A DNA stretch of 64,000 bases from Rhabditophanes sp. KR3021 (Eukaryota > Nematoda > Chromadorea > Rhabditida > Alloionematidae), in contig CAUJLY010000001.1 of the NCBI GenBank assembly GCA_963281155.1, forward strand, positions 7,936,001 through 8,000,000. Direction: 5' to 3'. Below the pieces are notes generated by a model that saw only the letters and a program-made list of their open reading frames with translations, did no database searches and had not been told where the DNA came from. How positions within the stretch are numbered: position 1 is the stretch's first letter; each line of letters starts with the position of its first letter. Below, one piece after another: positions 41,834 to 54,473 of the stretch. The translations under genes were made by a program, and so were the position numbers.

Positions 41834-43825
41834 TGTTGTTGTTGACTGTATAATTTATAAGAATAGTTAGTAAGTAGTACTGAGTATCAAAATAGAAATC
41901 TTAAATGTCTGAAGCCAATAGACCAAACTAGGAGCTCTTAAATAGTCAAAATAAATGATGCTAAATTGTAAATAAATTTAATCCTCCCCTTAAGTGTGTA
42001 GTATATGCGTCAAGGTTTATGAGTGCAATTAAATGGGTGGGAAGACAGTTGGGGTAACAAGAAAAAATAAATTATAATAAGATGATCTCGAAGACGTCAG
42101 TTGGTGTTTAATAATTTTTCGATCATGTTTGTGGCGCTGCAGGTTGTTAGGTCGGCGATTGATTAGGAAAGGGTGGAGTTTTTAATTTTTTAAATGTAAC
42201 CGCAACACCACCAAAATCATCATGTCAAAAAGGAAGAACAAATTGTTGTCATGAAGATGATCAAAAAGAATTAGTTGGAGCAAATCTTGACAAAAATGAA
42301 AATATGTTGTGCATCGGTTGGGGTTTTTTGTGGTTGATTTGGTGATGATTGAAGTCAACTGAAAACAGTCGGTGGTTCTGCCAATATTGTTTTGGTTGTG
42401 ATAGTTTGTTCCTTATTATGAATATTTTGTGTTAATCTAAATTGACAAATAAATCGGAAAAAGCCTTCTACATTCATGCAAAAGTGACTTTACTTTGATC
42501 CTTCTTCACCACTATTGAAAGATATGTTTATAATATTTATGTGAGATGTTTGTATTTTCTTTGTTAACGACAATAATCAAAATAATAATGCAAAATACTA
42601 ATTCATTATAGTTTATTATTCACATTAACACACGAACAACGTAAGTTAATTTTAGTTCGATTAAAAAGTATTTTTAACTATTGTTTTGATCTATTACTAA
42701 GTATTGCTTTACTTTACTCATTTAATTCTGTTTTTGATAAGTTCATTATTGTTATGGCTGAAGAAGGTCAAAAATATTATTGTGTACGGGAAAGAATGAA
42801 TGACTGGATGTGTCTGCGATTATATTTTCAGTGATTAGAATTACCCTTCTATGGGCTTGATCTTTTGTTTAATTATATCTTTGATTTATCAAATTAATAA
42901 ACTTTTAAATTTTGAACTAATTAAATGATATTATTAGCTGTCGTTTATAAATAATTTTAGTATCAATAAAGGGTAAACATTAAGATGTAGTTGATTTTCG
43001 ATAAATCGAATGTTCTATATGGTTTCAGGATACGTCTTTAATATTACTATGTGATCATTAATAGATTATCAAGCAGTCGGTAGTTTAAGACAATTACAAA
43101 TGGAAGCACCAATTGACTACAAAAAAGTTTTAGTCACCTTAGTAATTTGTGTTAATTATGAAAGTGTTTTGTGATACCTTGGAAGAGCTTAAAAAACGTT
43201 GTACTGGAATGAAAGTAGAATGTTTTTATGAGGCGATAATGATGTCATTCCGGCGAAACGATTATTTATAATCAATTTCTGTAAAGATGGATAAAATTAA
43301 ATAAAGAAGTAAGCAAAGGAATAGTTTAATATTGCAAAAATGAATTAATTAAATGAAACAAAAAATGAATTATATATTTTCTGCACAAATAAATCCAGTC
43401 GTCAAATAATTTCTCTTTCCAAAACCAGCCTTATTACAAATCCACCATCAAGGACAACCAAGTGAATTAAAAAAGCAAATGCCTGCACTTGATCCTTAAA
43501 ATCACATTCATTAACACAAATCGTCATCTTCTATTATATTAAATGTCCAGATAACAATCTTTAGTTAAAGAACTTCCAGATTTTATACATTATCATTTGC
43601 ACATACACGAACATTTTCTAATAAACACTACCATCCTAACACACTAAAGAGAGGCAACTGATCAGGATGAGACTATAAACTGCATCAGGTAAAATTAATC
43701 AAGATGGCAACTAAATTCATTTTGATCCAGTAAACGTATGTTTATATCTTATTATTATTACATATATATTTTTATACACACTTTTGCCACCACCTTTATT
43801 TTAATTAAAATAAAGTTGTTCTAAA
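41834..43825. other. Intergenic 2 kb, no gene seen
   Basis: The region lies between the divergent lipase and SWEET genes. It is AT-rich and no ORF or RNA gene was recognised. Confidence 0.5.
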
Positions 43826-44621
43826 ATGGTTGAAATAGCCAGTTATGAGGAGTATGATATATCTCCAAGCAAAATATATGAATTGTATACGGAGAATTTG
43901 TTATGGAGCATTTTTTTGACGTCTACGGCTTTACATGCCATTATGTTGATAACATCGCCATTGTAAGTTGATAGTGAGTATAAACTAAATATTTTCTTTT
44001 AGACAAGCAGTTCTTAAATGGTATCGTAGAAGATGTTCCGACTCAGACACCTTCATACCTTACATCTGCGGCGTCATAGGATCTTCTCTGTGGTTCCGAT
44101 ATGCAATATTCATAGGTGACTCCAAAATGATGCTCCTCCAACTTTACGCACTCACAATGCAATCCTTCTTTATCTTTGCTCTATTAACATACAGATCAAA
44201 GAAAAAGAAATTATTACGAGGAGTCATCGTCATTTATATTGTTTTAATTTGTTTCAATTATTATGTTTCTATCATATCACATGAAGATGGTAAAATTTTA
44301 ACGGGAAGATTGGCATCAGCTGCACAAATCGGAGGTTCATTTGTGTGTCCTTACTTAATCTATAAAGCTGTTTCAACTGGTTACATTGACTTCATCCCTA
44401 TGGCTCCAGTAGCTTTTACTTGGATAATGGAGGCACATGCTATTATTTATTCAGTTGGAATTGATGATTTCTATATGTTGGTAAGTGTCATTCAGTGAAT
44501 TTAATTATTCAACAACTTTTAGCTCTCAAATACTATATTCTTTTGTATGGATGGATCACTACTTTGCATGTTCTTCATTTTCCCAACGGAAAAGCCGACA
44601 ACCAAAGAAGCAATCATGTAA
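43826..44621 (+). CDS. SWEET sugar transporter
   Basis: Exons 43826-43962, 44003-44480 and 44523-44621, 237 residues, usual for the family. Seven spans in the two-triple-helix-bundle arrangement are visible. The first repeat carries DSDTFIPYICGVIGSSLWFRY, the second DFIPMAPVAFTWIMEAHAII, which are the PQ-loop/MtN3 core segments. SWEETs move mono- or disaccharides down their gradient across plasma or endomembranes. The C-terminal tail is short (PTEKPTTKEAIM). Nematodes have several swt genes; the number is not determined. Confidence 0.88.
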
Positions 44622-44839
44622 TAATTGTAATATATATAGCTATTTTATTAATACATTCTTTTCTTCTACTCATTTTAGATTTAAAAAAACAAAACACGAA
44701 TAATTTACAAAAAAATTTATTATTATTTCAAATAATCTTATTAAAATACAAAATTAAATCCCTTTTAGTGAAATACTAAACTCCTCATTACCACTATTAC
44801 TTAAACTCGTACAATGTCGGTTTCAGCACAATCATTCCA

Positions 44840-45952
44840 TCAGCATTCTTCCTTTTTCACCTTTTTCCGGAACGCAATAACTTTAGGTTTTTTGGTGACA
44901 GGTGCTTCGAGTGTCTTAATACTGAATTCAATAGGAGTCAGTTCCCTGGCAGCTCTTTTTAACGCCGACTCTTGCTTCTTCATACTTGCTTCCTTCGGTA
45001 GATCTTTCAGAATTACGACCTCTTTAACCTCGGCTTCGACTACTATTTCTTCTACAGGGTCAATCGTTGTCCATGATCCCAAAGTTAGTGGCGTTTCGTA
45101 GACGGGCTTTTCTTTTTTTACAATGGTCTCGTCTTTTGCAGTTGAAGCATTTAGATTACCATCTACAACTACTACCTTCTTTTCCTTAGGTTTGTACGGT
45201 TTCTTTTCTTTCACAACTCTGCCAATACTTTTCGGATCATAGCCCAAAACCTTAACTTCTTTTACTTTATTTCCTTTGCCGTCGTAGGCGATGGGTCTAG
45301 CTAAAGTTGTGCTACTATCACCACCACTACTTCCAATCCGACTTTCAAAAGTAGAAGCATTTTGAGATTCATAGTACGATTTGTATTCACTTTGAGTAAA
45401 ATACGACCCCGGGCATTCCCATGTACTTTCTTGAGTAAACAAATTTACGTAGTACTGTCCATCGTCAGAAGTATATTGAACCCATTCTTTCCCATCACTC
45501 AGGTCATTTTTACTTATGGTATCTGTCCTGTGGTGCGACTTCTTACTATCCTTGACCAACTTCCTCCAATCAACAGCAGGCGTCGCAGATGATGTACAAG
45601 GATCTTCCTGAACCACATTCTTCTTGACTCCAATAGGTATAAAAGGCCCTATTCCATCAATTCCAAATCGTCCACCACCTTGAAGTGCTATTTCCTCCAG
45701 ACTGCGCCCAGCAACACCACTTTTCATCCTATGCAGAGCAGCTTGTTCCATTTGAACCAAGGCATGATCTATCTCCCGTTGTTCCTTTATCCTTGTCTGC
45801 TCAGCTTTAGTCGATTCTCGAATAGAACTACGCAACGCATTCTGATGCTTGGGTCCTTTTTCATGGTTAATAGCACTGATTTTATTGTTGGCGTACCATG
45901 AATTGCAGAGTTTGCAGAATATTTTTCCCGTAGACACCCAATACTCACCCAT
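44840..45952 (-). CDS. WBP4/FBP21-like splicing factor
   Basis: Single exon, 370 residues. An N-terminal matrin/U1C-type zinc finger has Cys13, Cys16, His30 and His36 (FCKLCNSWY ... NHEKGPKH). A single WW domain lies at about 155-181 (KEWVQYTSDDGQYYVNLF, then TWECP). Family members often have two WW domains, so one copy is absent here. The C-terminal half is Lys/Glu-rich. The human counterpart is a component of activated spliceosomes and binds proline-rich splicing proteins through its WW modules. It is divergently arranged with the RRP1-like gene, only 173 bp apart, so the promoter is probably shared. Confidence 0.88.
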   Translation of the reverse strand: MGEYWVSTGKIFCKLCNSWYANNKISAINHEKGPKHQNALRSSIRESTKAEQTRIKEQREIDHALVQMEQAALHRMKSGVAGRSLEEIALQGGGRFGIDGIGPFIPIGVKKNVVQEDPCTSSATPAVDWRKLVKDSKKSHHRTDTISKNDLSDGKEWVQYTSDDGQYYVNLFTQESTWECPGSYFTQSEYKSYYESQNASTFESRIGSSGGDSSTTLARPIAYDGKGNKVKEVKVLGYDPKSIGRVVKEKKPYKPKEKKVVVVDGNLNASTAKDETIVKKEKPVYETPLTLGSWTTIDPVEEIVVEAEVKEVVILKDLPKEASMKKQESALKRAARELTPIEFSIKTLEAPVTKKPKVIAFRKKVKKEEC

Positions 45953-46125
45953 TTTGAGAGATAATTGGAAAGAATTCCCGCACTACTATAAAATAAAAGC
46001 AACAATAAAAAAGTCAATAGAGTCTATCTTCTACCACGCTCCGTCAAACAGCCATTGGAATAAGGCATATCTGGAAAACTAACCCATTTGAAAATAATAT
46101 TTTACTCTCCTACATTTAATTCAAC

Positions 46126-47046
46126 ATGGCCATGCATTTGTCGGAAGTAGAAGCTTTCTTCGTTCAAAAATTAGCTGATGCCGATGAAGCAAAAAGGCAC
46201 AAGGCTTTTAAAGTATTGCAGAAATGGATGAAAGAGCAAAGCAAATCTACAGGTAACTAATTCATACATACACCAACTTTTTATCATCTAATTTTAGGAC
46301 TAGACAGTGACTCTTTGAATAGATTATGCAAGGGAATCCATGCCATGATGTGGATGCAAGCCAAACCAATCCCACAAGAAGACTTGGCTGAACAGATTGT
46401 CCTAATCCATACAAAATTAGAATCCGAGCAGGAAAAGGTTGATTTCTTTTATCAAATGTTGTTGGTGATTAATAATGAGTTGATGAAGACAGACAAACAC
46501 AGACTTGATAAATTTTTAATGGTTGTTAGGCGTTTGTTTAGACAAATTTTCAAAATTGTCCAAGAAAGTGGATGGTCTGAGGAGATGTCCAATCAATATT
46601 TGGAGTTACTTGACCAAAGAATATTTCATTCTACGGACAAAAAGTTTACAGAGACCATGTTAGGGCACTTAATATCTGTTTATATGGATGAATTCGACAA
46701 AGCTGTTCGTGAGGGAATCCTTCCCGAAAAGGACCTTGGCAAATGGTTTGAAGTATTTTTCAAGCTCCTCAAGAAACCCAAGACCAGTGATTACTTGTTT
46801 GACTTGACAGTAAAGGACATTTTTGAGGGAATCATTATTGTTTTGGAAGCTGGTGTAAATAAGGATGATGATGAAAATGAAGTACAAGCGTTTGGTCTGT
46901 ATCAAGCTGGTGTAAAAGTTATCACTGCTGCACTTTTCGAGATTGCTAAATCACCAACGTTCAAACATAAAAGAAGAACTGCTCTGTACGAGCTTTGCGA
47001 AAAACTCGAACTTGCTGCCAAGAAAGGGGTTGAAGTTACTGTTTGA
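46126..47046 (+). CDS. RRP1/NOP52 homologue, ribosomal RNA processing
   Basis: Exons 46126-46252 and 46298-47046, 291 residues. Diagnostic blocks are VQKLADADEAKRHKAF, WMKEQSKSTG, CKGIHAMMWMQAKP, KLDKFLMVVRRLFRQIF by pattern (here HRLDKFLMVVRRLFRQIF) and LISVYMDEFDKAV. RRP1 proteins are nucleolar and act in 60S subunit maturation (27S to 25S/28S processing in yeast). The protein is close to the yeast length and lacks the long basic tail of vertebrate RRP1B. Confidence 0.9.
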
Positions 47047-47577
47047 TTTTATTGTTATTGTTTTAATTAATTTTTTACTGTTATACACACCTTTTAATTG
47101 TTTAATAAAAGTTTAAAATACAAATTTACTGTTGTAATCTTCTTTTTAATTGCTGAAGAGGAGTTTAATAAACGAACAAAATTTATGTATTACTTAAAGT
47201 GTATATTAAAAGCAATTATTTGTATGATGTATACAGTTTAAGAGTTTTATTTCTACTTATTTCCGAGGATTGGAGAAAGAAGAGATATTACATACATGTT
47301 ATATAATTAGCATGTTATAATATTCAAATGTTGTTTTATATATTTGTTAATTCGCGACACTTATTGGTATCACACCATTATTCTGATAATCTACTGAAAC
47401 AATAAAATAAACAGCACCAGCTTTTATATACTAATAAAAATGCATTATTTTACACACATACATTCAAATAATTTGTTAAAAAAGTATACAATATTCATAT
47501 TTACATTATCTTTCATCAAATTACTCCTTGAATGCCACCTCATCTAAAAGTCACCACAATTTCAATCACCATCTTTT
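47047..47577. other. Convergent 3' regions, no gene seen
   Basis: AATAAA at about 47104 serves the RRP1-like gene. Nothing else was recognised. Confidence 0.4.
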
Positions 47578-49754
47578 CTATTCGAAATTAATTTTGGTAT
47601 AACATACTTGATCGTACCAATATTGGGACATATCACAAAAGTCAAACAACTTAGCTATGTGAAAGTCCTGGCAGTGATTTTCACACACTACTTCCATATC
47701 CGCTAACAACAATAGCAATTCACCCAGCCGCAACTCGTAATCTGGCACATTATTTTGACGGTACCATTGGACGAGTGAATTGATAGCCCAATCTTTTTGT
47801 TGCTTTTGAATTTTAGAGAAATTGGGGCGGGAGAAAAATCTTTCATCTTAAACAAATATTACAAAAGCCTTTTGGTGTTAGGGGGACTTACTTGATTTAC
47901 TCCACATCAACATAACGTGCATCGCGAAGACCTCCGCGTCGGTAACCTGTAAATTAATGGATTAATGGTAAGAGATTGATAGTTAGGTAAATAGGATGTT
48001 AGTGGTTTAAATTGAGTGCGTTAGTTTGGAATAATTGGTTGGTAATCCTTTTATGTAGCAAAGGCTAGAAATACCACTACAATTAACAATCAAAGGTGTT
48101 AACATTTTTATTATGTTTAAAGTCTTATCTCATGTATCCAAAGTCACTTACCTTCATCCGATTCATCGGCAAAATAATGCAAGTAAACATCTTATTGATC
48201 GTTGGTCGGAACACATTTCTTTTCTTAATCAAACCTGATTCTTCTTCTCCTGGCCGTTCAAAGCCTGTTGAATCTTCAGGAACATACGTGAAATTTAACT
48301 AAAGAAAGTCGGTTATATTAGTATCAACTCTTAGAGATGCTCTTACCATTGCGAAGTTTCTTTTTTTGATCATGTCATCGTATTTTGAGGCATGGTAAGC
48401 ATGATCCCATGCTAATTTACGGACGCTGAATCTCTTGAATAAAATGTTTTTTTCATGAACCTAAAATAAACTTGATTAATGAATTGAAATAGCAAAATAA
48501 ATTACCTCCAGGTATTTCCATGGATCCATCTTTTCTATTAAATACATCAATCCACCCAATTCAGCCCCTGCCAAATTATTAACACCTGATGGGTCAAACT
48601 TTTGGAAAACAGTTTGATGACCCAGAGATCTAATGAATTCAGAAGTATCAGTTAATCTCAGCTGCATCATTCTATTGTTTTCTTGATAACAAAAGACAAT
48701 TCTTTCAAAATCCGAATAAGTCCTGCATGAATGTGGCATTTCCATGATTTCCTCATCTGAATGCTCGTAGGCTTTGACTTCAGGAATGTTATCTAAGCAA
48801 GCTGTTCCTGGAGCTTTGTGATTATCGTATTTATAGACATAAGTACCCGCTATTCCTTTGGGCAATTCTTCTTTTTCTGCCATTATTTGTTGTTTCGTTT
48901 CAGAGATAGCGGGGAATTGACGCGGTTTTGGGCGAGATAGTACGACTACTTCTTCTTTTGAAGGGGAGTCATCTCTTTTATTTAGGTGAGATATTTGATG
49001 AGAAAAAAATTGATTATTATTATTGATTGTTACATTTTTTGATGATGGAGGTGAATATAATAAGTTATTTTGGTATTGGCCAACCAGAGCTGCTATCGAT
49101 GTATTGGTAAATTTAGTTACTGATTCACCGCTAAGTGGCGGTGTAAGCATTGACGAAGAGTCTTCTCTATTCCTTAAACTTGGTGAATCCTTTTTCTTGG
49201 CAGTTCTACGATTATGTTGATTTCCGGTGGGGTCGCGTTTTGGCTGGACGGCACTAGGATTCATGCCGGCTTTTAGGCATTTGTTGTACCTGCAGGCCCG
49301 ACACGAGCATCGCATCAGAGAATCTATCACGCAATTATTGCCATGTCTGCAAATATAACTTTTTTTCTAAAAAAGAATGACATAAGAAGGTACTTTTGTT
49401 AAAACATACCTTGTCAGTAGCAATACTTCTTCTAAAGAAAGCATTACAAGAACGACCTAAAAGATATTTCTAATTATTAAATTATAATATAAATAAGATA
49501 CATGAAATAATGCCGTAGTGTATCCCATCTGACTCTGAGCTGCAAATAGCACATTTAGGCAATGACCCCTGTGCGGCCATGTTAGTTCTCTTTCCTGATG
49601 CCTTGGCATAATCAACAGGCGATGCCGATCCTTGGGAACCACCCGAAACCGGAGAACCATCGAAATTTTGATTAACAAAATCATTCAGTAAATCGTTATT
49701 GCTATTAATTCCAACCATAGTTCCAACCGAATGATAACTTGACGCAGTAATCAT
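47578..49754 (-). CDS. Nuclear hormone receptor, nematode supplementary-type
   Basis: Seven exons in transcription order: 49754-49502, 49456-49410, 49366-48506, 48460-48347, 48298-48152, 47946-47892 and 47846-47578; all phases agree, 581 residues. The C4 zinc-finger DNA-binding domain has Cys 68, 71, 85, 88 and 106, 112, 122, 125, with P-box CRSCNAFFRRS, split over three exons, and ends CRYNKCLKAGM. A long Ser/Asn-rich hinge is followed by the ligand-binding domain: IYFA-type helix 3 region, WDHAYHAS, VTDAEVFAMHVMLMWSKS, and YELRLGELLLLLADMEVV. The P-box is of the type found in the expanded nematode NHR group derived from HNF4. The stop falls soon after the last helix. Upstream non-coding exons are possible. 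Confidence 0.92.
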
Positions 49755-52700
49755 TAAGGAAGTTTGAAAAAATATTAAAATATATAAATTGTTTATAAAT
49801 ATTAGTTCAATCTAAATAAAGTATAAATATAGTTTATATTTACATTTTCGGAGGTTACAAAAATCTCGAAATATACTACTTAAACAAAAGAAGCCTGACA
49901 CTTAGATACCATTTTTAAGAAAAGTCTTATTACATCCCCGACATCCCTCAATTAATAGAGGTCTCTTTTTGAAATATAAGACTAACCAAATATAAAAATA
50001 TTTTTAATGTTTTAAAACCTCCGTCCATGTCAAGACCCCGATCAACTATCTCAATTTTTAAACTTTGAATTATAAAGATATATCAAATATTATTTGATTA
50101 TTCTAGATTTACAATCTTAGTCCAGAAAATAGACTAACTAGTGTTGAAAAGGAGTCGGGGAAAATGGGTTGGACGGGTTTTAAGAAGGAAAAAATGTACT
50201 CAGAATATTAGGAAACTTTTACACCGAATGTTAAAATATGATTAGTGAATGTATATTTTTAGGACATTTATTAGACAATTCTACAACATTATATTAGTCA
50301 ATGATTTTTGATAAATATTGTCAACACAAAAAGGACTCTTTTTATTGAGCCAGATCATTCGGGTTTTTGGTCATATTGTATGTTGGCTTTAACAAATAAA
50401 AAAACATCATCTTGGAATGTCATTTTGTTGGATATAAAAAAAGAATTTGCATTTATTTTAAAATTACAAAGCAAGGACCACCTGTTTAGCTGCCTACAAC
50501 ATTTTTCAAAAATATTACTATAATATTTGAATGTTTGCAAAAATGCTTTTTTTTTGAAAAAATGATAAATTTTAGAAGTGGGTGGATGTGGCAGAGCAAA
50601 CAAACTACTAACTTTTATCCACTAAAATTAGAAAAAGAACCAAAAATTGTACCTTTACACAACACAATCTTTTTCTAGTTTATATTTTTATATCATGGTG
50701 CTCTTACGTCACAAAGACGCGCCTTTCAATATGTGTGTGTATAATACTAAGTTGTAAATATGTTAAAAAATTATAATGAAACTATATTCTATTATTTATT
50801 TTGGACAACAAAGACCGTTAGATAGGAGTAACTTTTGGTACCAACAAATTGACAGGACCAACTTAATTTTTGATAATCAAAAGAAAGAAGGAAACATTTT
50901 GTTTGATGCCAGAGGTTTACTCTCTATCAAACCAGGACAGAATTAACTCCTTGAAGTTGGTGTTTGCCATAACAGTCAAGAATGAAGCGAGTAGTTAGAT
51001 TTCTACACCTTTTAAATCATTATTAAACGTTAAATGTTTTTTGTATTGACTTTGATGTTTGCTCTAATTAAAAGTTCAGTGCAAAATGCAGGTTTCTATA
51101 AAAATTAGGAGGATGTTGGGTGGAGATGGCGACTAAAAACTTTATCCATCTGAATATTGCTAAAAATAAATGGGGTTTAAGGAAAGAATTGAGTGGGATA
51201 CTACAAATATTAGTGATTGTTTATTTAAATTGGTGAATTTCTAACAACAACACACCTTACCAAACAATGGAAAAATTTAACTATAAAGTATAAGATAAGT
51301 GTGTGTATTGAGAAAAGGTACTAATTAATATGACCCCAAACTTTTATCAATAATTAGCAAAAAGGACTATCCAAAAAGCGACAGCACAAAATGACTGACA
51401 CTCAGTAAATATATTATGCTAGCACAAAGTCATAAAAAGTATTGTGATTTGTGTTATTGGAGGGTCTTCAGTTTTTGCTAATAAATCGGCTCAAATTATA
51501 TTATACTCTTCTTAACGATGAAGTGTAAAAAATCATAACTTTGCACAATCGCAACCTTTTGTGATTCTTGTGTTTATGTATGTATCAATGTTTAATGGAT
51601 CATTTTATATTAACACAAATTTAAATGTTTGTATTTGTGATGTGATACATTAACACTTTAATTTAGAAAAATGATCTTTTTTGTATTATACACATATTTA
51701 TACTAGTAAAAACTCAACCCCTGAAAGAGGACAAAAAATTGGTGATTCACATAAATAGACACATCTTCAGGTATATGATTTACAGAAATTTCCTATTCTT
51801 TATATGTATAAAACAAGTCAGCAATTGCCTTTTTTGTACCCATCAAAAATCAAATACCATTTATAAATGTAGTTTGATCAAACGACGAGGAAGAAGGGCC
51901 GGTGTAAGAATACTTAACAGAATGGCGCTTGATTGTTGTTGTTTGCCGGTTGGTATGTTTTGTTTAAATTAACACAAAACCTAAGATACAATGGTGGTGG
52001 TGTGTCTGTGTAATGTAGTACACCCAAACTTTTTATGCACCTGTATTCAAAAAAATATTCAATTTGTTGAAAGATACAAATACACACTATTCATATCTTT
52101 ATGGATGTATATTTCTTTTAATTATATGTGTACAAAATCGGAAGAAAGGAAAGAGATGGGAAGAAGTATATTAATTTGCATTAAGTGAATATAATAGATC
52201 ATGGATAAAGGAATAGGATATTGAAATAGAAGTAGGTTTAGTAGAATAAACTTTGGTTTAATGTTCTGTTTTGTTTCTAGTTTAGTAAATTTAAAAGTCG
52301 ACTAGGAATTCATTTCATTGAAACAATTAGAAGAGGTTACAAAAAATAAATCTCAACAAAAGATAAAAGAAAAAGGTTTGTGTGCTCGGTACACAGAACA
52401 CGTCGGTTTCGAAAGTTATATGATATTTATATTATGAAGTGATGTGTAAATGAGAATATGTGTCTTCGCTCAAGGTTTCTCTTTTTTGCGGAACCTTTAA
52501 ATCATTGAATGGGCACAATAAATGGAAACACAATATTTCCTTAATAACTAATTTTTGTAACTAAACTAAAAAATATGCCCAACGCGGAAGCATCTACACA
52601 TAATAGGTTCTACCCTCTTTCTTTTTTGCATGGAGGACTTTTATACTTTAAAGAGTAATTATTTGGTAGTCAGTAATATAGAACTCTTTTTAGAGTCTGC

Positions 52701-54473
52701 CTGCTTTTGTTTGCTAGCATCAAACATAAGGAAACTAAAATGTAGTTTATGATTAGTATCACACAAACTCTAAGTTTAGAAAGCGGATAATAACATTTTG
52801 AGAGATATCTTTTGCGACTAGTTAGTGTGTATGTACGTGAAGATTGTGCACTCATTACAAAAAAGAGGCGATTTGCACAAGACACAATTTTAAGAAGTTT
52901 AATAGAATGAATAAATGTATTTGCACATATACATATTATTTTATGTTTTAGACGAATGTGTTAACATCGGAGTTTGGATTCTTGCATTTTAATGTTTGGT
53001 CATTGTGATAATGACGCTAGTTTCAGCAGCACCCTGATGTGAGAGAGAGAAAAATAGAGGAGTGATATGTGAATAAATAAATATGTGCATATGTTTTTTT
53101 GTTTTTTGTGTTCTGTCATAAGTTTGAGTTATTCTATCTATTACCGGAATCTTGCAACAAATACTATGAAAGGGTTAATAAGTTTGCGTTTCGTCATTTT
53201 GTGATTATTTTTGATTTGGTATATTCCAAAATAAGAAGAGATATTGTATTTTTTAAAAGGTAAATCACTTTTGTTTATCACACTATCATCATCATTCAAT
53301 TCTCAAAGACGACATTCTTGGTTAAGGACAAAAGAAGATAAATTTGATTACAATAAATGTAGATTGGTGGTTTGCAATATTAATAACACCAAATCCTGAG
53401 TGAACGTCACCAGTAATATAAAACAGTTAATACATAATTAATCACCCTTTTTCTCGTGATTGCGTATCTGCATATTGTAGTTTGTAAAAGTAAAGGTAAA
53501 GCAAATGTTCAAAGCTGTAACTTTGTAGTTTCGTTGACAATCAAAATGTTATTGTATATTTATATAGGGATGCATTTATTTATTCCCCAGCAATACAAAT
53601 ATAATATGAGCACGAAAAGAGCACAATTCATATAAAGTAATCGTATAAATTGGCTTTAAATAGACGTATAGAAAAGGGTAATAGGGAGAGAATATGTATA
53701 TTGATAGATAATATTATAGTTAAAACAATTTATATAGTTTTATATTAGCAAATACGCGCAAAAAAGAGAATGCTTATGCGCCCCCGTATAGAAAAGAGAA
53801 ATGAAGAACATAAGATATTAAAGAGCATACTACTACATACACTTTTCAAAATTTAAAGTTTGGTCAAATCTATATAATATAAATGTTAAATGAAATTAGT
53901 AAATATAATGCATTAATTTATATAAATTCCCAAATATTGGGCTTCGTTTTAATTCAAACCTTGTTGGTTGTTATATTAAAATGGCTTCCTCTAACAATTA
54001 TCGAAAAAGATTTGCACATAAGAAAGTAACAAGACACTTTTGGTGTCTTAAAGAAGTTCAGATAAGGTCCAACATTTTGATTAGAAAATCAACTAATTAA
54101 AAACGTACTAATTTATACTAGCGCAAAAGTTCCCAACACTTATTTTCTTGTTTACCTTGTTTATTACAAAATTTAGTAATTTTTATTAATTTGCACAAAA
54201 TTAAAACACATGAATAGGTTAAACTTTTTTAAAATTAAACACCAAACATTGCAAAAATAAGTTAAAATGGTAGCTGAATACATATTTATTTATATATGCA
54301 TATGTATGTAAATTAAAGCGTAAACTATTTATCAATAAATTGTTTAACAGTGATGTTTGTGTGCTCATTAATTTTGAATTTTTCTTTATTTTTACTGACA
54401 AAAAATTATGATGAAGTGCACATACAAAATGTAGCTGCTAGAGTGGGGGAAAGTTATATGTTGGTGTATTTTA
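49755..54473. other. 4.7-kb gene-free region upstream of the NHR gene
   Basis: This is the longest stretch without a recognisable gene. All ORFs are short, AT-driven and lack splice context; a 39-codon basic ORF at 53981 is the best of them and is not convincing. A TACGTCAC half-palindromic CRE lies near 50706. Most likely it is regulatory DNA of the receptor gene, possibly including untranslated first exons, or DNA too diverged to read. Confidence 0.45.

Noticed and set aside
53981..54100. 39-codon basic ORF in the gene-free block
   Set aside because: It is short, with no conserved feature, and is expected by chance in 4.7 kb.
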